Source: PALSA-612 sp963773055 (GTDB lineage Bacteria > Actinomycetota > Thermoleophilia > Gaiellales > Gaiellaceae). From it: DNA of 64,000 bases. Shown here piece by piece: positions 41,188-50,332 of the stretch. The first letter of the stretch is position 1, and the number at the start of each line of letters is the position of its first letter. The position numbers and the translations under genes are program-made. The stretch is taken from positions 558,001-622,000 of the forward strand of contig CAVYZL010000003.1 in the NCBI GenBank assembly GCA_963773055.1. Reading direction: 5' to 3'. A model generated the notes under the pieces. It was not told where the DNA came from. It was given only the letters and a program-made list of their open reading frames with translations, and did no database searches.

Positions 41188-42334
41188 ATGAACGAGCAGT
41201 TCCACGACGACGACATCGAGTTCGACTTCTTCGAAGAGGTCGACACTCGCGAGCAGACGCCTCCGCAACGCCCCCCGCAGGAGCGGGAGGGAGGCGGCCC
41301 GCCGCCGCGTCCGCCGCGCCAGTCGCAGGGTGGCATGTCGCCGCGCGCGCGGCTGATCGGCCTGATCGCCGTTGCCGTGCTCCTCGTGATCGGCCTCGTC
41401 TTCCTGATCGTCAGCTGCACCGGAGACTCGAAGAAGTCGACGTACGAGGGCTACATGAAGGACATGTCCGTCGTCGCCGCCGCGTCCGAGAAGATCGGCC
41501 GCAGGCTCGACGAAGCGCTGACGACGACCGGCATCAACCAGAACGAGCTGGCGACCAAGCTCGACGGCCTCGCCGACCTGCAGCAGCAGAAGATCAGCGA
41601 CGCCGAGTCCGTCCACGAGCCGGGCGCGCTCCGTGATCAGCACGCAAGTGCCGCTCGAGGCGCTCGCCTTCCGCGTCAGTGGGCTGCGGCGCCTTGCCGA
41701 TGCCTTCCGCTCGACGGGCGGCTCGGAGGACGCGTCAGGAGCTGCGCTCCTGCTCGCCACCCAGGCGCAGCGGCTCGTGACGAGCGACGTCGTCTGGGAC
41801 GACCTGTTCCGCGCCGCCGCGCTCGCGCAGATGCGCGCCGACGGCGTGTCGGGCGTCGCCGTTCCCGACTCGGGGTTCGTCCAGAACCCGGAGTTCGGCA
41901 GCCCCGGCTACTGGCAGCCCGTGTTCGAGCGTGTCAACGGCGCCGCGACCGGCTCCGCGGGCGGGCTCCACGGAACCGGCATCGTCGAGACGCGGGCGCT
42001 TCCGAGCGGCTCCGTGCTCTCGGCGGACACGGAGAACATCGTCACGGCCGGCACCGATCTCGGCTTCGCCGTCGTCGTCAAGGACACGGGCGACGCGCAG
42101 GAGGTGCAGGTCAAGGTGACGCTGACGATCCAGCAGCAGCCCTCGCCGATCGTGGCGACGCAGACGATCGACGCGATCAACCCCGGCGAGGAGAAGACCG
42201 TCACGTTCAAGAACCTCGGCCAGGTGCAGTTCGCGACGAAGACGACCGTGCGCGTTGATGTGCAGCCGGTGAAGGGTGAGGCGAACACGGACAACAACAG
42301 CGCCGAGTACCCGGTCATCTTCTCGCTCGGGTAG
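41188..42334 (+). CDS. Membrane-anchored envelope protein, CARDB-like end (frameshifted)
   Basis: Intended product about 381 aa. An acidic, then Pro/Arg-rich cytoplasmic N-terminus (1-50), one helix (LIGLIAVAVLLVIGLVFLIVSC, about 56-77), then a helical outside region. Near 41627 one extra base breaks the frame; the other frame continues VISTQVPLEALAFRVSGLRRLADAF and ends in a beta-rich domain (about 275-381: LGFAVVVKDTGDAQEVQVKVTLTI...NPGEEKTVTFKNL...VDVQPVKGEANTDNNSAEYPVIF) of the CARDB/adhesion type. Divergent from the membrane kinase gene, so a possible kinase target. Length 382 codons plus 1. Confidence 0.7.
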
Positions 42335-42346
42335 CGGCCGCGCCGC

Positions 42347-42829
42347 ATGAGCATGTCAACCACCGTCGCTGGCTGGATCGCGATCGGCGCCGCTGTTGTG
42401 GCGATCGCGGCGCTCGTGCTCGTCGTCGTGCTGCTTCGCGATCTGCGCCGGCTCCGCTCCGCGCAGCAGGTGCTGCTCGGCGGGGCGAACCGCGACCTCG
42501 CCGACTTCGCCGTGTCGCTCCAGGGACGGGTCGACGACCTCCACCGGGCCGTGGACGAGGTCGCGGCGGCGATCGCCCGCGTCGATCGGCGCGCCGACAC
42601 GACGCTCTCGCGCTCGGCGGTCGTGCGCTACGACGCGTACGAGGGCGCCGGGGGACGGCAATCGGCTTCGGTCGCCGTGCTCGACTCGGGCCGCTCCGGC
42701 GTCGTGCTGAGCGCGATCCAGGGTCGCGACTACGCGCGGGTGTACGTGAAGGAGCTCGACCAGGGCAAGGCGGTGATCGCGCTCTCGCCGGAGGAGCTGG
42801 AGGCCGTCGAGCGCGCGATGGCGTCCTAG
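42347..42829 (+). CDS. DUF4446-like small membrane protein
   Basis: 160 aa. One N-terminal helix (about 8-31), a coiled-coil-prone stretch (RRLRSAQQVLLGGANRDLADFAVSLQGRVDDLHRAVDEVAAAI), then VVRYDAYEGAGGRQSASVAVLDSGRSGVVLSAIQGRDYARVYVKELDQGKAVIALSPEELEAV, the hallmark of the DUF4446 family. Function unknown. 12 bp after the envelope protein, probably same operon. Confidence 0.82.
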   Translation: MSMSTTVAGWIAIGAAVVAIAALVLVVVLLRDLRRLRSAQQVLLGGANRDLADFAVSLQGRVDDLHRAVDEVAAAIARVDRRADTTLSRSAVVRYDAYEGAGGRQSASVAVLDSGRSGVVLSAIQGRDYARVYVKELDQGKAVIALSPEELEAVERAMAS

Positions 42830-42939
42830 CGCTCCTGGCCGCCTTCGGCTCCCGCCCGGCGAAGCAGGACTCCCGCCGAAGGCTGACGCGCTGGCGGAGG
42901 ACCGCGCTCGCGTCGTCTTGGCCGTGACAGAGACAGGAT

Positions 42940-42965
42940 GAGGGACAGGATTAATCCTGTCCCTC
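42940..42965. repeat. GGGACAGG palindrome, copy 3
   Basis: A perfect 26-bp palindrome, GAGGGACAGGATT followed by its reverse complement, in the 272-bp spacer between the DUF4446 and HNH genes. Shares the GGGACAGGATTAA core with 24117-24142. The rest of the spacer shows no gene or other clear signal. Confidence 0.6.
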
Positions 42966-43101
42966 GATGCAGTTCCTTCTCCTGCGCGCCGCGAGCTTGG
43001 CTCCTTGGCCAGCGACGCCCCAGGAACGCTAGGTGCCGAACGCTCGATACGTGGCAAATCGCCCATGGCGGGTGAACGCTGCTGGGTACAGTTCCCGCGA
43101 A

Positions 43102-43620
43102 ATGCAGCAAGTTCTCGTCCTCAACGCCAGCTACGAGCCGCTGAATGTCTGCTCGGTCCGCCGGGCGCACGTGCTCCTGCACAAGCAGCGCGCCGAGCTC
43201 GTCGAGGCGCTCGATCGGCCCCTGCGCTCCGCGGAGGAAGCGTTCCCTTGGCCGCACGTCGTTCGTCTCGTGACGTACGTGCGCGTGCCGCGCGCCGCCC
43301 AGCGCCGCATCTCCCGGCGGGCGCTCTTCGCTCGTGACGGCTGGGAATGCGTGTACTGCGGCACGAGCGGCGTCCGGCTGACCCTCGATCACGTCGTCCC
43401 TAAGAGCCGCGGCGGCGACTCCGTCTGGGAGAACGTCGTCACCTCGTGCGCGCCCTGCAACCTGCGCAAGGGCGACCGCTCGCTCGAGGAGGTCTCGATG
43501 CGGCTCTCGAGGCAGCCGCGACCGCCGGCGCCGGCGCTCTTCATCAAGCTTGCGTCGCCCCGCATTCCCACACGTTGGCGGCCTTATCTCGAGCCGCGCC
43601 TCGCGACTGCTGTCGCCTGA
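43102..43620 (+). CDS. HNH endonuclease-like protein
   Basis: 172 aa from the ATG at 43102; TACAGT sits 9 nt upstream (leaderless), and longer frames lack homology. N-terminal QQVLVLNASYEPLNVCSVRRAHVLLHKQRAELVEA is typical of a conserved actinobacterial/cyanobacterial HNH subfamily. The HNH core CVYCGTSGVRLTLDHVVPKSRGGDSVWENVVTSCAPCNLRKGDR has the DH, N and H catalytic residues and two Zn-binding CxxC pairs. Widespread housekeeping protein of unknown cellular role; no restriction partner nearby. Confidence 0.9.
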   Translation: MQQVLVLNASYEPLNVCSVRRAHVLLHKQRAELVEALDRPLRSAEEAFPWPHVVRLVTYVRVPRAAQRRISRRALFARDGWECVYCGTSGVRLTLDHVVPKSRGGDSVWENVVTSCAPCNLRKGDRSLEEVSMRLSRQPRPPAPALFIKLASPRIPTRWRPYLEPRLATAVA

Positions 43621-43683
43621 CGTGTGACGCGGCGGGGTCCCGGCGCCGTAGTAGTCCACCATCAGTAGACGAGGAGGAAGCCG

Positions 43684-44382
43684 ATGAAGGTCCTGCGTGT
43701 TCTCATGCTCGCTGTCGCCGTTTCTGCGGTGCTCGTGGTCGCCGGTCCCGGCCGTCCCGGCCAGGCAGGCGCGGCCGCGACGAGCTCGGCACGAACGCTG
43801 ACCGTGACGAGCACCGGCAGCGCGACCGCCGTGCCCGATCGGGCAGCGTTCTCGTTCGGGGTCACAAGCCAGGCGAAGACCGCTGCCGGGGCGCTCGCCG
43901 CAAACGGCGTCGAGATGAGGAAGGTGATCGCGGCGCTGAAGGGCGCCGGCGTCCTCGCGAAGGATCTTCAGACCGAGTCGGTCTCGCTGTCGCCGCGGTA
44001 CTCCGGGAACGGCGAGGACATCGTCGGCTACACGGCCTCGAACACCGTCAACGCCGAGATCAAGGGCATCGGTCGCGTCGGCAGCGTGATCGACGTCGCC
44101 GTCAAAGCCGGCGCGAACCAGGTGTTCGGCCCGTCCTTCACGGTGTCCGAGCAGGCATCTCTCTACCGGCGGGCGCTTCGAACCGCTGTCGCCGCCGCCC
44201 GGGTGAAGGCAGCGTCTCTTGCAGGCGCCGCGCACGTGCGCCTCGGGCCGGTGCGCACGATCGTCGAGTCGTCGTCGAGCCCTGTGCCGATCGCGGAGAA
44301 GGCGGCCGCCGACGCTACGCCGATCGAGGCCGGCACGCAGTCGATCGAAGCCTCCGTCACAGTGGAGTTTGCGATCCGCTAG
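43684..44382 (+). CDS. Exported SIMPL-domain protein
   Basis: 232 aa. Signal peptide (1-32), then a SIMPL/DUF541 domain: TLTVTSTGSATAVPDRAAFSFGVTSQAKTAAGALAANGVEMRKVIAALKGAGVLAKDLQTESVSLSPRYSG...GYTASNTVNAEIKGIGRVGSVIDVAVKAGANQVFGPSFTV. SIMPL proteins are secreted or outer-surface proteins of largely unknown role. GAGGAGGAAG upstream of ATG. Its TAG overlaps the convergent trpA stop (CTAG). Confidence 0.9.
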   Translation: MKVLRVLMLAVAVSAVLVVAGPGRPGQAGAAATSSARTLTVTSTGSATAVPDRAAFSFGVTSQAKTAAGALAANGVEMRKVIAALKGAGVLAKDLQTESVSLSPRYSGNGEDIVGYTASNTVNAEIKGIGRVGSVIDVAVKAGANQVFGPSFTVSEQASLYRRALRTAVAAARVKAASLAGAAHVRLGPVRTIVESSSSPVPIAEKAAADATPIEAGTQSIEASVTVEFAIR

Positions 44383-45077
44383 ACGGCGTCGAGCGCGGCG
44401 CGGAGCGAGGCAACGTAGGCGAGGAGGGCCGCAGGGCCCTCCTCCGCGACCTCGACCGCCCTCGTCCCGACGACGACGCCGTCGGCAAGCGCGGCCGCGG
44501 CCGCCGCGTGCTCCGGCGTCGAGATCCCGAAGCCGACGTAGAGCCGCTTGGACGTAGTGCGCCGCGCCCGCTTGACCAGGTCCTCGAGCTCCGGCGAGAC
44601 AGTGTCTCTCGTGCCGGTGGTGCCCGTGAGGCTGACGAGATAGAGCCAGCCGTCCGTCTCGTCGGCTGCGAGTCGGAGGCGCTCGTCCGTCGACGTGGGT
44701 GCGACGAGCTGGATGCGCCGGAGCTCGGGGTGCGCGCCGGCGGGGAGGTCGGCGACGATCAGGCTCGTCGCGCCGGCTGCCTGCGCGTCGTCCGCGAACC
44801 GCTCGTAGCCGTACGCCTCGAGGAGCGACGCATACGTCATCGGCACGATAGGAGCATCGAGACGCTCGCGCACCGCTGCGAGGCATGCGAGGCACGCCTC
44901 GGTGCGCATGCCGGCCGCGAGCGCGCGCTCGCCGGCGCGGCGGATGACGGGACCGTCCGCGAGCGGATCCGAGAACGGGAAGCCGATCTCGATGATGTCG
45001 GCGCCGCCCTCGACCGCCGCCTCGGCCAGCTCGGGCGTCTCCGCGCCGGCCATCAGGTAGACGACGAGCGTCTTCAC
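44379..45077 (-). CDS. trpA: Tryptophan synthase alpha chain
   Basis: 232 aa. Cleaves indole-3-glycerol phosphate to indole. Visible: GGADIIEIGFPFSDPLADGPVIRRA (catalytic Glu and the Asp of DPLADGP), VPMTYASLLEAYG, LIVADLPAGAHPEL, VSLTGTTGTRD, and LYVGFGISTPEHAAAAAALADGVVVGTRAVE. The N-terminus begins at VKTLVVYLMAG, lacking the usual first ~20 residues, a short form. GTG start overlaps the trpB stop. Last gene of the trp operon. Confidence 0.93.
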   Translation of the reverse strand: MKTLVVYLMAGAETPELAEAAVEGGADIIEIGFPFSDPLADGPVIRRAGERALAAGMRTEACLACLAAVRERLDAPIVPMTYASLLEAYGYERFADDAQAAGATSLIVADLPAGAHPELRRIQLVAPTSTDERLRLAADETDGWLYLVSLTGTTGTRDTVSPELEDLVKRARRTTSKRLYVGFGISTPEHAAAAAALADGVVVGTRAVEVAEEGPAALLAYVASLRAALDAV

Positions 45078-46192
45078 AGCCGCGCTAGCGCTTCCTCGAG
45101 GTCCTTGTCGCCGCGGCCCGAGAGGCCGACGAGCACGAGCCCGGCGCCGACGTCGGCGACCCGCGCGAGAGCGTGAGCGGGCTCGAGCGCCGGGATGATG
45201 CCCTCGGTCTCGGCCAGGCCGCGGAAGGCTCCGAGCGCCTCGTCGTCTGTGGCCGTCACGTACGTGGCGCGGCCCGTGTCCCGCAGGAACGCGTGCTCCG
45301 GCCCGACGCCCGGGTAGTCGAGCCCCGCCGAGATCGAATGTGCGTCCGCGACCTGCCCGTCCGCGTCCGCGAGGAGCGACGAGCGTGCGCCGTGGAGGAC
45401 GCCCGTGCGGCCGGAGCCGAGGCTCGCCGCGCCCGCTGCCTCCACGCCGACGAGCCGGACCTCGGGATCGTCGACGAAGCCGGCGAACAGGCCGATCGCG
45501 TTCGAGCCCCCGCCGACGCACGCTATGACCGCCTCCGGGAGCCGACCCTCGGCGGCCAGCACCTGCTCCCGCGCCTCCCGTCCGATCACCGCCTGGAGTG
45601 CGGCGACGATCTCCGGATACGGGTGCGGCCCGACGCACGAGCCGATCAGGTAGTGCGTCGTCCGGACGTTCGTGATCCAGTCGCGGATCGCCTCGCTCGT
45701 CGCCTCTTTCAGCGTCTTCGTGCCGAACTCGACCGGGCGCACCTCGGCTCCGAGCAGGCGCATGCGCTCGACGTTCGGGCGCTGGCGTCGCATGTCCTCG
45801 GAGCCCATGTAGACGACGCACTCGAAGCCGAAGCGCGCGCAGACGGTCGCCGTCGCGACGCCATGCTGGCCGGCGCCCGTCTCGGCGACGATCCGCTGCT
45901 TACCGAGGCGGCGGGCGAGCACCGCCTGGCCGAGCGCGTTGTTCAGCTTGTGCGCGCCGGTGTGAAGGAGGTCCTCGCGCTTCAGGTAGAGGCGGATTCC
46001 GGGCGCGAACCGCACAGCGAGCGTCAGTGGCGTCGGCCTGCCTGCGTACTCGCTGCCCAGGACATCGAGCTCCGCGGCGAACTCGGGGTCCGAGGACGCG
46101 TCCTGCCAACCGGCCACGAGCTCGTCGAGCGCCGGCACGAGCGTCTCCGGCACGTAGCGGCCTCCGTACTCGCCGTAGAAGCCCTCGGTCAT
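45074..46192 (-). CDS. trpB: Tryptophan synthase beta chain
   Basis: 372 aa PLP enzyme joining indole and serine. GEYGGRYVPETL N-terminus, PLP Lys in KREDLLHTGAHKLNNALGQA, ETGAGQHGVATAT, the GGGSNAIG phosphate loop and GLDYPGVGPEH are all present. TrpB1-type length. ATGA overlap with trpCF. Complex with TrpA tunnels indole. Confidence 0.96.
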   Translation of the reverse strand: MTEGFYGEYGGRYVPETLVPALDELVAGWQDASSDPEFAAELDVLGSEYAGRPTPLTLAVRFAPGIRLYLKREDLLHTGAHKLNNALGQAVLARRLGKQRIVAETGAGQHGVATATVCARFGFECVVYMGSEDMRRQRPNVERMRLLGAEVRPVEFGTKTLKEATSEAIRDWITNVRTTHYLIGSCVGPHPYPEIVAALQAVIGREAREQVLAAEGRLPEAVIACVGGGSNAIGLFAGFVDDPEVRLVGVEAAGAASLGSGRTGVLHGARSSLLADADGQVADAHSISAGLDYPGVGPEHAFLRDTGRATYVTATDDEALGAFRGLAETEGIIPALEPAHALARVADVGAGLVLVGLSGRGDKDLEEALARL

Positions 46193-47346
46193 CGAGCCGC
46201 CGCGACGAACGCGCGCACGCGCTCGTGATCCTTGACCCCGGGTCTCGACTCGAGGCTCGAGCTCGCATCGACGGCCCACGGCCGCACTGTCTCGACCGCA
46301 TCGCGGACGTTCTCGGGGCCGAGGCCACCGGCCAGAACGACGCGGCCGTCGACACGACGCGCGCGGTCGAGATGCGAGGAATCCGCCTCCTCCCAGGGCA
46401 GGTCGACGACGGTCGCCACGTGCGCGCCGTCGCGGAGCAGGACGGCGTCGCGGCCGCGCACACGCCCCTCCTCGCGCTCGTAGAGCTGGACGAGGTTCGC
46501 ATCCGTGTCCTCGGCCTCGCCCACAAAAACGGCGACAGAAAGGGCGCCCTCGCCGACTTCGAGCACCGCGGCGGCCCGACGAGGGCTGCCTTCGGCAAAG
46601 ATGAACCCGCAGAGGTCCGCGCCCGCGTCGACGGCGGCGTCGACGTCTTCCTGCCGGGTCAAGCCGCAGACCTTGACGTATGGCCGCGCGACGAGGCTCG
46701 CGAGCGTAGCGGCGGGATCGGCAGCGCGCATCAGGTGAGTGCCGACCAGCACGGCATCCGCGCCCGCGACGTCTGCCTCCAGCGCGGCGGCGCGTGTGTG
46801 GATCGCGCTCTCGGCTACGACGACGCGGTCACGCGGTGCTTCGGCGACGAGCGCGAGCTGCGCGCTTCGGTCGATGGCGAAGGTCTCGAGGTCGCGTGCG
46901 TTGATCCCGATCGGGTCGGCGCCGAGCGCGACAGCGCGCTCGAGCTCGCGGGCATCGTGCGCCTCGACGAGCGCGTCCATCCCGAGCTCCCGCGCGTGGG
47001 CCTGGAGCCGGCGCGCCTCCTCGTCGCCGAGGTCGCGGAGAAGAAGGAGGACGGCATCGGCTCCAGCCCGCCGGAGCTCCGTCAGCTCGTCCTCGGTGGA
47101 GAAGAAGCCCTTGGCGAGCAGCGGCAGCGCGACCGCTGCCCGCGCGGCGCGAAGATCGGCGACCGTGCCGGCGAACCGATCGTCGACGAGAACCGAGACG
47201 GCGGCCGCGCCGGACTCCTCGAACGCCGCCGCCAGCCTGGCGGGATCGGCGTTCGGCCGCAGGTCGCCTGCCGACGGCGACCGGCGCTTGATCTCGGCAA
47301 TGGTGGCCAGCCCTTCCCCGGCGAGCGCGTCCCGGAGCCGCGGCAC
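46189..47346 (-). CDS. trpCF: Bifunctional IGP synthase / PRA isomerase
   Basis: 385 aa fusion. Residues 1-235 are TrpC: IAEIKRRSPSAGDLRP, AAVSVLVDDRFAGTVADL, LPLLAKGFFST, GINARDLETF, VAESAI and GADAVLVGTHLM. Residues ~240-385 are TrpF: YVKVCGLTRQEDVDAAVDAGADLCGFIF..SPR, FVGEAED, VVLAGGLGPENVRDAV, and AVDASSSLESRPGVKDHERVRAFVAAAR. Together they convert phosphoribosylanthranilate to indole-glycerol phosphate. The usual GVNNRNL reads GINARDL, within family variation. Start 1 bp from the trpGD stop. Confidence 0.93.
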   Translation of the reverse strand: MPRLRDALAGEGLATIAEIKRRSPSAGDLRPNADPARLAAAFEESGAAAVSVLVDDRFAGTVADLRAARAAVALPLLAKGFFSTEDELTELRRAGADAVLLLLRDLGDEEARRLQAHARELGMDALVEAHDARELERAVALGADPIGINARDLETFAIDRSAQLALVAEAPRDRVVVAESAIHTRAAALEADVAGADAVLVGTHLMRAADPAATLASLVARPYVKVCGLTRQEDVDAAVDAGADLCGFIFAEGSPRRAAAVLEVGEGALSVAVFVGEAEDTDANLVQLYEREEGRVRGRDAVLLRDGAHVATVVDLPWEEADSSHLDRARRVDGRVVLAGGLGPENVRDAVETVRPWAVDASSSLESRPGVKDHERVRAFVAAAR

Positions 47347-48933
47347 TAGGCGGCCACCGCCCGTGAGAAAGCCGTCAGCTCCTCGAGCCGCCCCGCGGCT
47401 GCGCCCGAGTCGACCGACTCCGAGGCGATCCGCAGCCCGTCCGCGAGGTCGCTGGCGTGCCCGGCTGCCGCGATCGCGCCTGCGGCGTTCAAGAGGATCG
47501 CGTCGCGGCGCGGCCCGGTCTCGCCGAGAAACACCGCGCGGATCGCCTTGGCGTTCTCCGCCGGCGTGCCTCCGCGCAGGTCGCCCGGCGCGCAGCGGGG
47601 AACGCCAAGCTCTACGGGGTCGATCACCCTCATCGAGACCGCGCCCTCGGACACCTCCCCGACGGTGTTCGGACCGGCGGGCGACAGCTCGTCGATCCCG
47701 GCCGCGCCGTGAACGACGAACGCACGGCTGGCGCCGAGCCGGCAGAGCACGTCCGCGATCACCGGCACGAGCTCTTCGGCGTAGACACCCACGATCTGCG
47801 CCCGCGCGCCCGCGGGGTTCGTGAGCGGCCCGAGCACGTTGAAAACCGTTCGCGTCCCGAGCTCCCGCCGCACAGGCGCCGCATGGCGGAAGCCCGGGTG
47901 GTGCGCCGGCGCGAAGATGAAGCCGAAGCCGAGCTCGTCGATCGAGCGCGCGATCCGCTCGGGCGGCAGCTCGAGCTCGAAGCCGAGCGCCTCGAGGACG
48001 TCTGCCGAGCCCGACGCCGAGGAGACCGCGCGGTTGCCGTGCTTCGCGACGCCCGCGCCGGCGGCGGCCGCGACGAGCGCCGCCGCGGTCGAGATGTTGA
48101 GCGTCCGCGCGCCGTCTCCTCCCGTGCCGGCCGTGTCGACGAGATCGGTCCGACTCGGCACGACCGGGACGACGTGCTCCCGCAGAGCGAGCGCACAGCC
48201 GACGATCTCGTCGGCGGTCTCGCCCTTCGCCCGCAGGGCGACGAGGAAGCCCGCCGTCTGCGCCTCTGTCGCCTCCCCGGCCATGATCTCGTTCATCGCA
48301 GCCTTCGCCTCGCTCTCGGCGAGCGTCCGGCCCTCGAGCAGCTGAGCGATCGCGTCCTGGATCACTCGCTCCCGCTCCAGGAAGTTCCGTAACAGGTCAC
48401 GCCCGAGCGGCAGTGTCAGCACCGACTCCGGGTGGAACTGGACGCCGTCGACGGCCAGCGTGCGGTGGCGCACGCGCCATCACCTCGCCGTCCTCGCTCG
48501 TCGCGGAGACCTCGAGCTCGTCCGGGACGCGCTCTGCGGCGAGCGAGTGGTAGCGCCCGGCGGAGAAGTCCTGCGGGAGCCCCGCGAAGATCCCCCGGCC
48601 GTCGTGGTGGATCGTGCTCGCCTTGCCGTGGAGCAGCCGTTTCGCCTGGCCGATCTCGCCGCCGAACGCCGCGACGATCGCCTGGTGGCCGAGGCAGACG
48701 CCGAGCGTCGGCGTGGTCGGCGCGAGCCGCGCGATCACGTCGAGCGTGACGCCCGAGTCCTCCGGCCGGCCGGGGCCGGGCGAGACGACGAGGTGCGTCG
48801 GCTCGAGCTGCTCTGCCTCGTCGGCCGTGATGGCGTCGTTGCGGTGCACGACGACCTCTGCGCCGAGCTCCTCGAGCAGGTGCGCGAGGTTGTAGGTGAA
48901 GCTGTCGTAGTTGTCCAGGAGCAAGAGCGTCAC
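47346..48933 (-). CDS. trpGD: TrpG-TrpD fusion (glutamine amidotransferase + PRT), frameshifted
   Basis: Intended product about 528 aa. N-terminal TrpG: LLLDNYDSFTYNLAHLLEELG, VVSPGPGRPEDSG, LGVCLGHQAI (catalytic Cys). Near 48473 one extra base breaks the frame; the other frame resumes RHRTLAVDGVQFHPESVLT (catalytic His-Glu) and runs on without a stop through DLLRNFLERERVIQDAIAQLLEGRTL into TrpD: GTGGDGARTLNISTAAALVAAAAGAGVAKHGNRAVSS, HHPGFRHAAPVRRELGTRTVFNVLGPLTNPA. So TrpG and TrpD appear fused, as in E. coli. GTG start overlaps the trpE stop. Supplies NH3 for anthranilate, then adds phosphoribose. Confidence 0.85.
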
Positions 48934-50162
48934 GGCCGCTCCGCCTCCGCGAGGTTGAGGGCCGTCTCGAGCGCGGCGAGCTTGCGCAGGCATTCGTCGT
49001 GCTCGGCCGGTGGCGTCGAGTCGGCGACGATGCCCGCGCCTGCCTGGAGGTGGGCGACGCCTTCCGAGAGGACGATCGTCCGGATCGCGATGCACGTATC
49101 GAGCGACCCGTCCGGGAAGCGGTAGCCGACGGCGCCGGCGTACGGGCCGCGGCGGTAGCGCTCGAGCTCGGAGATGATCTGCATCGCGCGTACCTTGGGC
49201 GCGCCCGAGACCGTTCCCGCCGGAAAGCACGCGCGCAGCAGGTCGAACGCGCCTACTTCCTCGCGGAGCGTCCCTCCCACTTCCGAGACGAGATGCGTGA
49301 CGTGGGAGAAGCGCTCTGCCTCGAGGAATCGCTCGACCGTCACCGAGCCCGCCTCGCAGACGCGCGAGAGGTCGTTGCGGCCGAGATCGACGAGCATCAC
49401 GTGCTCGGCGCGGTCCTTCTCCGAGGCGAGCAGCCGCTCGACGTCGCCGGGCGCGCGCGGCACGGTCCCGGCGATCGGGTTGACGCTGGCGCGGCGTCCG
49501 TCGAGACGCACGAGCGTCTCCGGAGACGAGCCGACGAGCGAGACGTCGCCGAGCTCGAGCAGGAAGTTGTACGGCGATGGGTTGATCCGGCGCAGCGTCC
49601 GGTAGATGCCGATGGCGCTTGCCTGCGTCGGCCGTTCGGCGCGCTGCGAGAGGACGATCTGGAAGGCGTCGCCCGCGCGGATGTGCTCGATCGCCGTCCG
49701 CACTCCCCGCTCGTAGTCGAGCCGCGACGGGTAGCGGCGCATGTGCCCGCCGCCGCTCCTGGCGACCGGCAGCGCCGGTCTCGGCCCTTCGAGGAGCGCC
49801 GTCGTCTCGAACGGGTCGCCCCACAGCACCTCGGCGAGGCCGTGCGCGTGGTCGAAGCGGACAAGCGTGGCGGCGACCACGAACCTGCTCTCCGGGAGCG
49901 ACGGCCCGTCGGCCGGCAGCGCGACCGTCGGCTCGAGCGTCGCCGCGTGGTCGTAGCCGAGATAGCCGACGACGGGCTCTGCGCGCGCCTCGGCCTCGGC
50001 GAACGAGACGAGCTCCGAACCGGAGCCGACGAACGAGTAGCGGCCGAGCCGCCCGTGCTCGACCGACTCGAGGAGAAAGGCCGCTGGCGCCGTCTCGCGC
50101 AGCCGCAGATATGCCCCGAGCGGGGTGACGAGGTCTGTGGGTATGACGGTGGTGGCGTTCAT
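48930..50162 (-). CDS. trpE: Anthranilate synthase component I
   Basis: 410 aa chorismate-binding enzyme. Core motifs: AFQIVLSQRAERPT, SPYNFLLELGDVSLVGSSPETLVRLDGRRASVNPIAGTVPRA, EKDRAEHVMLVDLGRNDLSRV, FSHVTHLVSEVGGTL, and CFPAGTVSGAPKVRAMQIISELE. The N-terminal regulatory region is short compared with typical TrpE (about 500 aa), so Trp feedback may differ. First structural gene after the leader peptide and attenuator. Confidence 0.93.
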   Translation of the reverse strand: MNATTVIPTDLVTPLGAYLRLRETAPAAFLLESVEHGRLGRYSFVGSGSELVSFAEAEARAEPVVGYLGYDHAATLEPTVALPADGPSLPESRFVVAATLVRFDHAHGLAEVLWGDPFETTALLEGPRPALPVARSGGGHMRRYPSRLDYERGVRTAIEHIRAGDAFQIVLSQRAERPTQASAIGIYRTLRRINPSPYNFLLELGDVSLVGSSPETLVRLDGRRASVNPIAGTVPRAPGDVERLLASEKDRAEHVMLVDLGRNDLSRVCEAGSVTVERFLEAERFSHVTHLVSEVGGTLREEVGAFDLLRACFPAGTVSGAPKVRAMQIISELERYRRGPYAGAVGYRFPDGSLDTCIAIRTIVLSEGVAHLQAGAGIVADSTPPAEHDECLRKLAALETALNLAEAERP

Positions 50163-50178
50163 TCGGTTCCCAGAAACG

Positions 50179-50202
50179 AAAAAGACCTCCGTGCTGGAGG
50201 TC
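50179..50202 (-). terminator. Attenuator terminator in front of trpE
   Basis: On the minus strand: GACCTCC-AGCAC-GGAGGTC followed by TTTTT, a textbook intrinsic terminator 16 bp before the trpE ATG and 29 bp after the trpL stop codon. With the Trp-rich leader peptide this is a translation-coupled attenuator. Confidence 0.85.
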
Positions 50203-50231
50203 TCGGCGAGCGAAGCGGCTGTGCGTCGGTC

Positions 50232-50297
50232 TCAGACCACGCTTCCGCCCCGCCCGCTGCGCCATGCCCACGCCCACGTCGAGGTCGGAAGAGTCAT
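50232..50297 (-). CDS. trpL: trp operon leader peptide (WAWAW)
   Basis: 21-residue peptide starting at the ATG at 50297, with three Trp codons alternating with Ala (WAWAW, residues 8-12), stopping at the TGA at 50232. It is followed by an intrinsic terminator before trpE. When charged tRNA-Trp is scarce, ribosomes stalled at these codons should favour an antiterminator and transcription of trpE-GD-CF-B-A. TACTCT (50307-50312) lies 9 nt upstream of the ATG with no ribosome site, so the leader transcript itself seems leaderless. Confidence 0.85.
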   Translation of the reverse strand: MTLPTSTWAWAWRSGRGGSVV

Positions 50298-50306
50298 CGT
50301 GGATGG

Positions 50307-50312
50307 AGAGTA
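50307..50312 (-). promoter_or_regulatory. Putative -10 of the trp operon
   Basis: TACTCT on the minus strand, 9 nt before the trpL ATG; fits the TANNNT plus 6-9 nt pattern of this genome. Confidence 0.5.
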
Positions 50313-50332
50313 GGGACCGCTCCGCCCACGCG

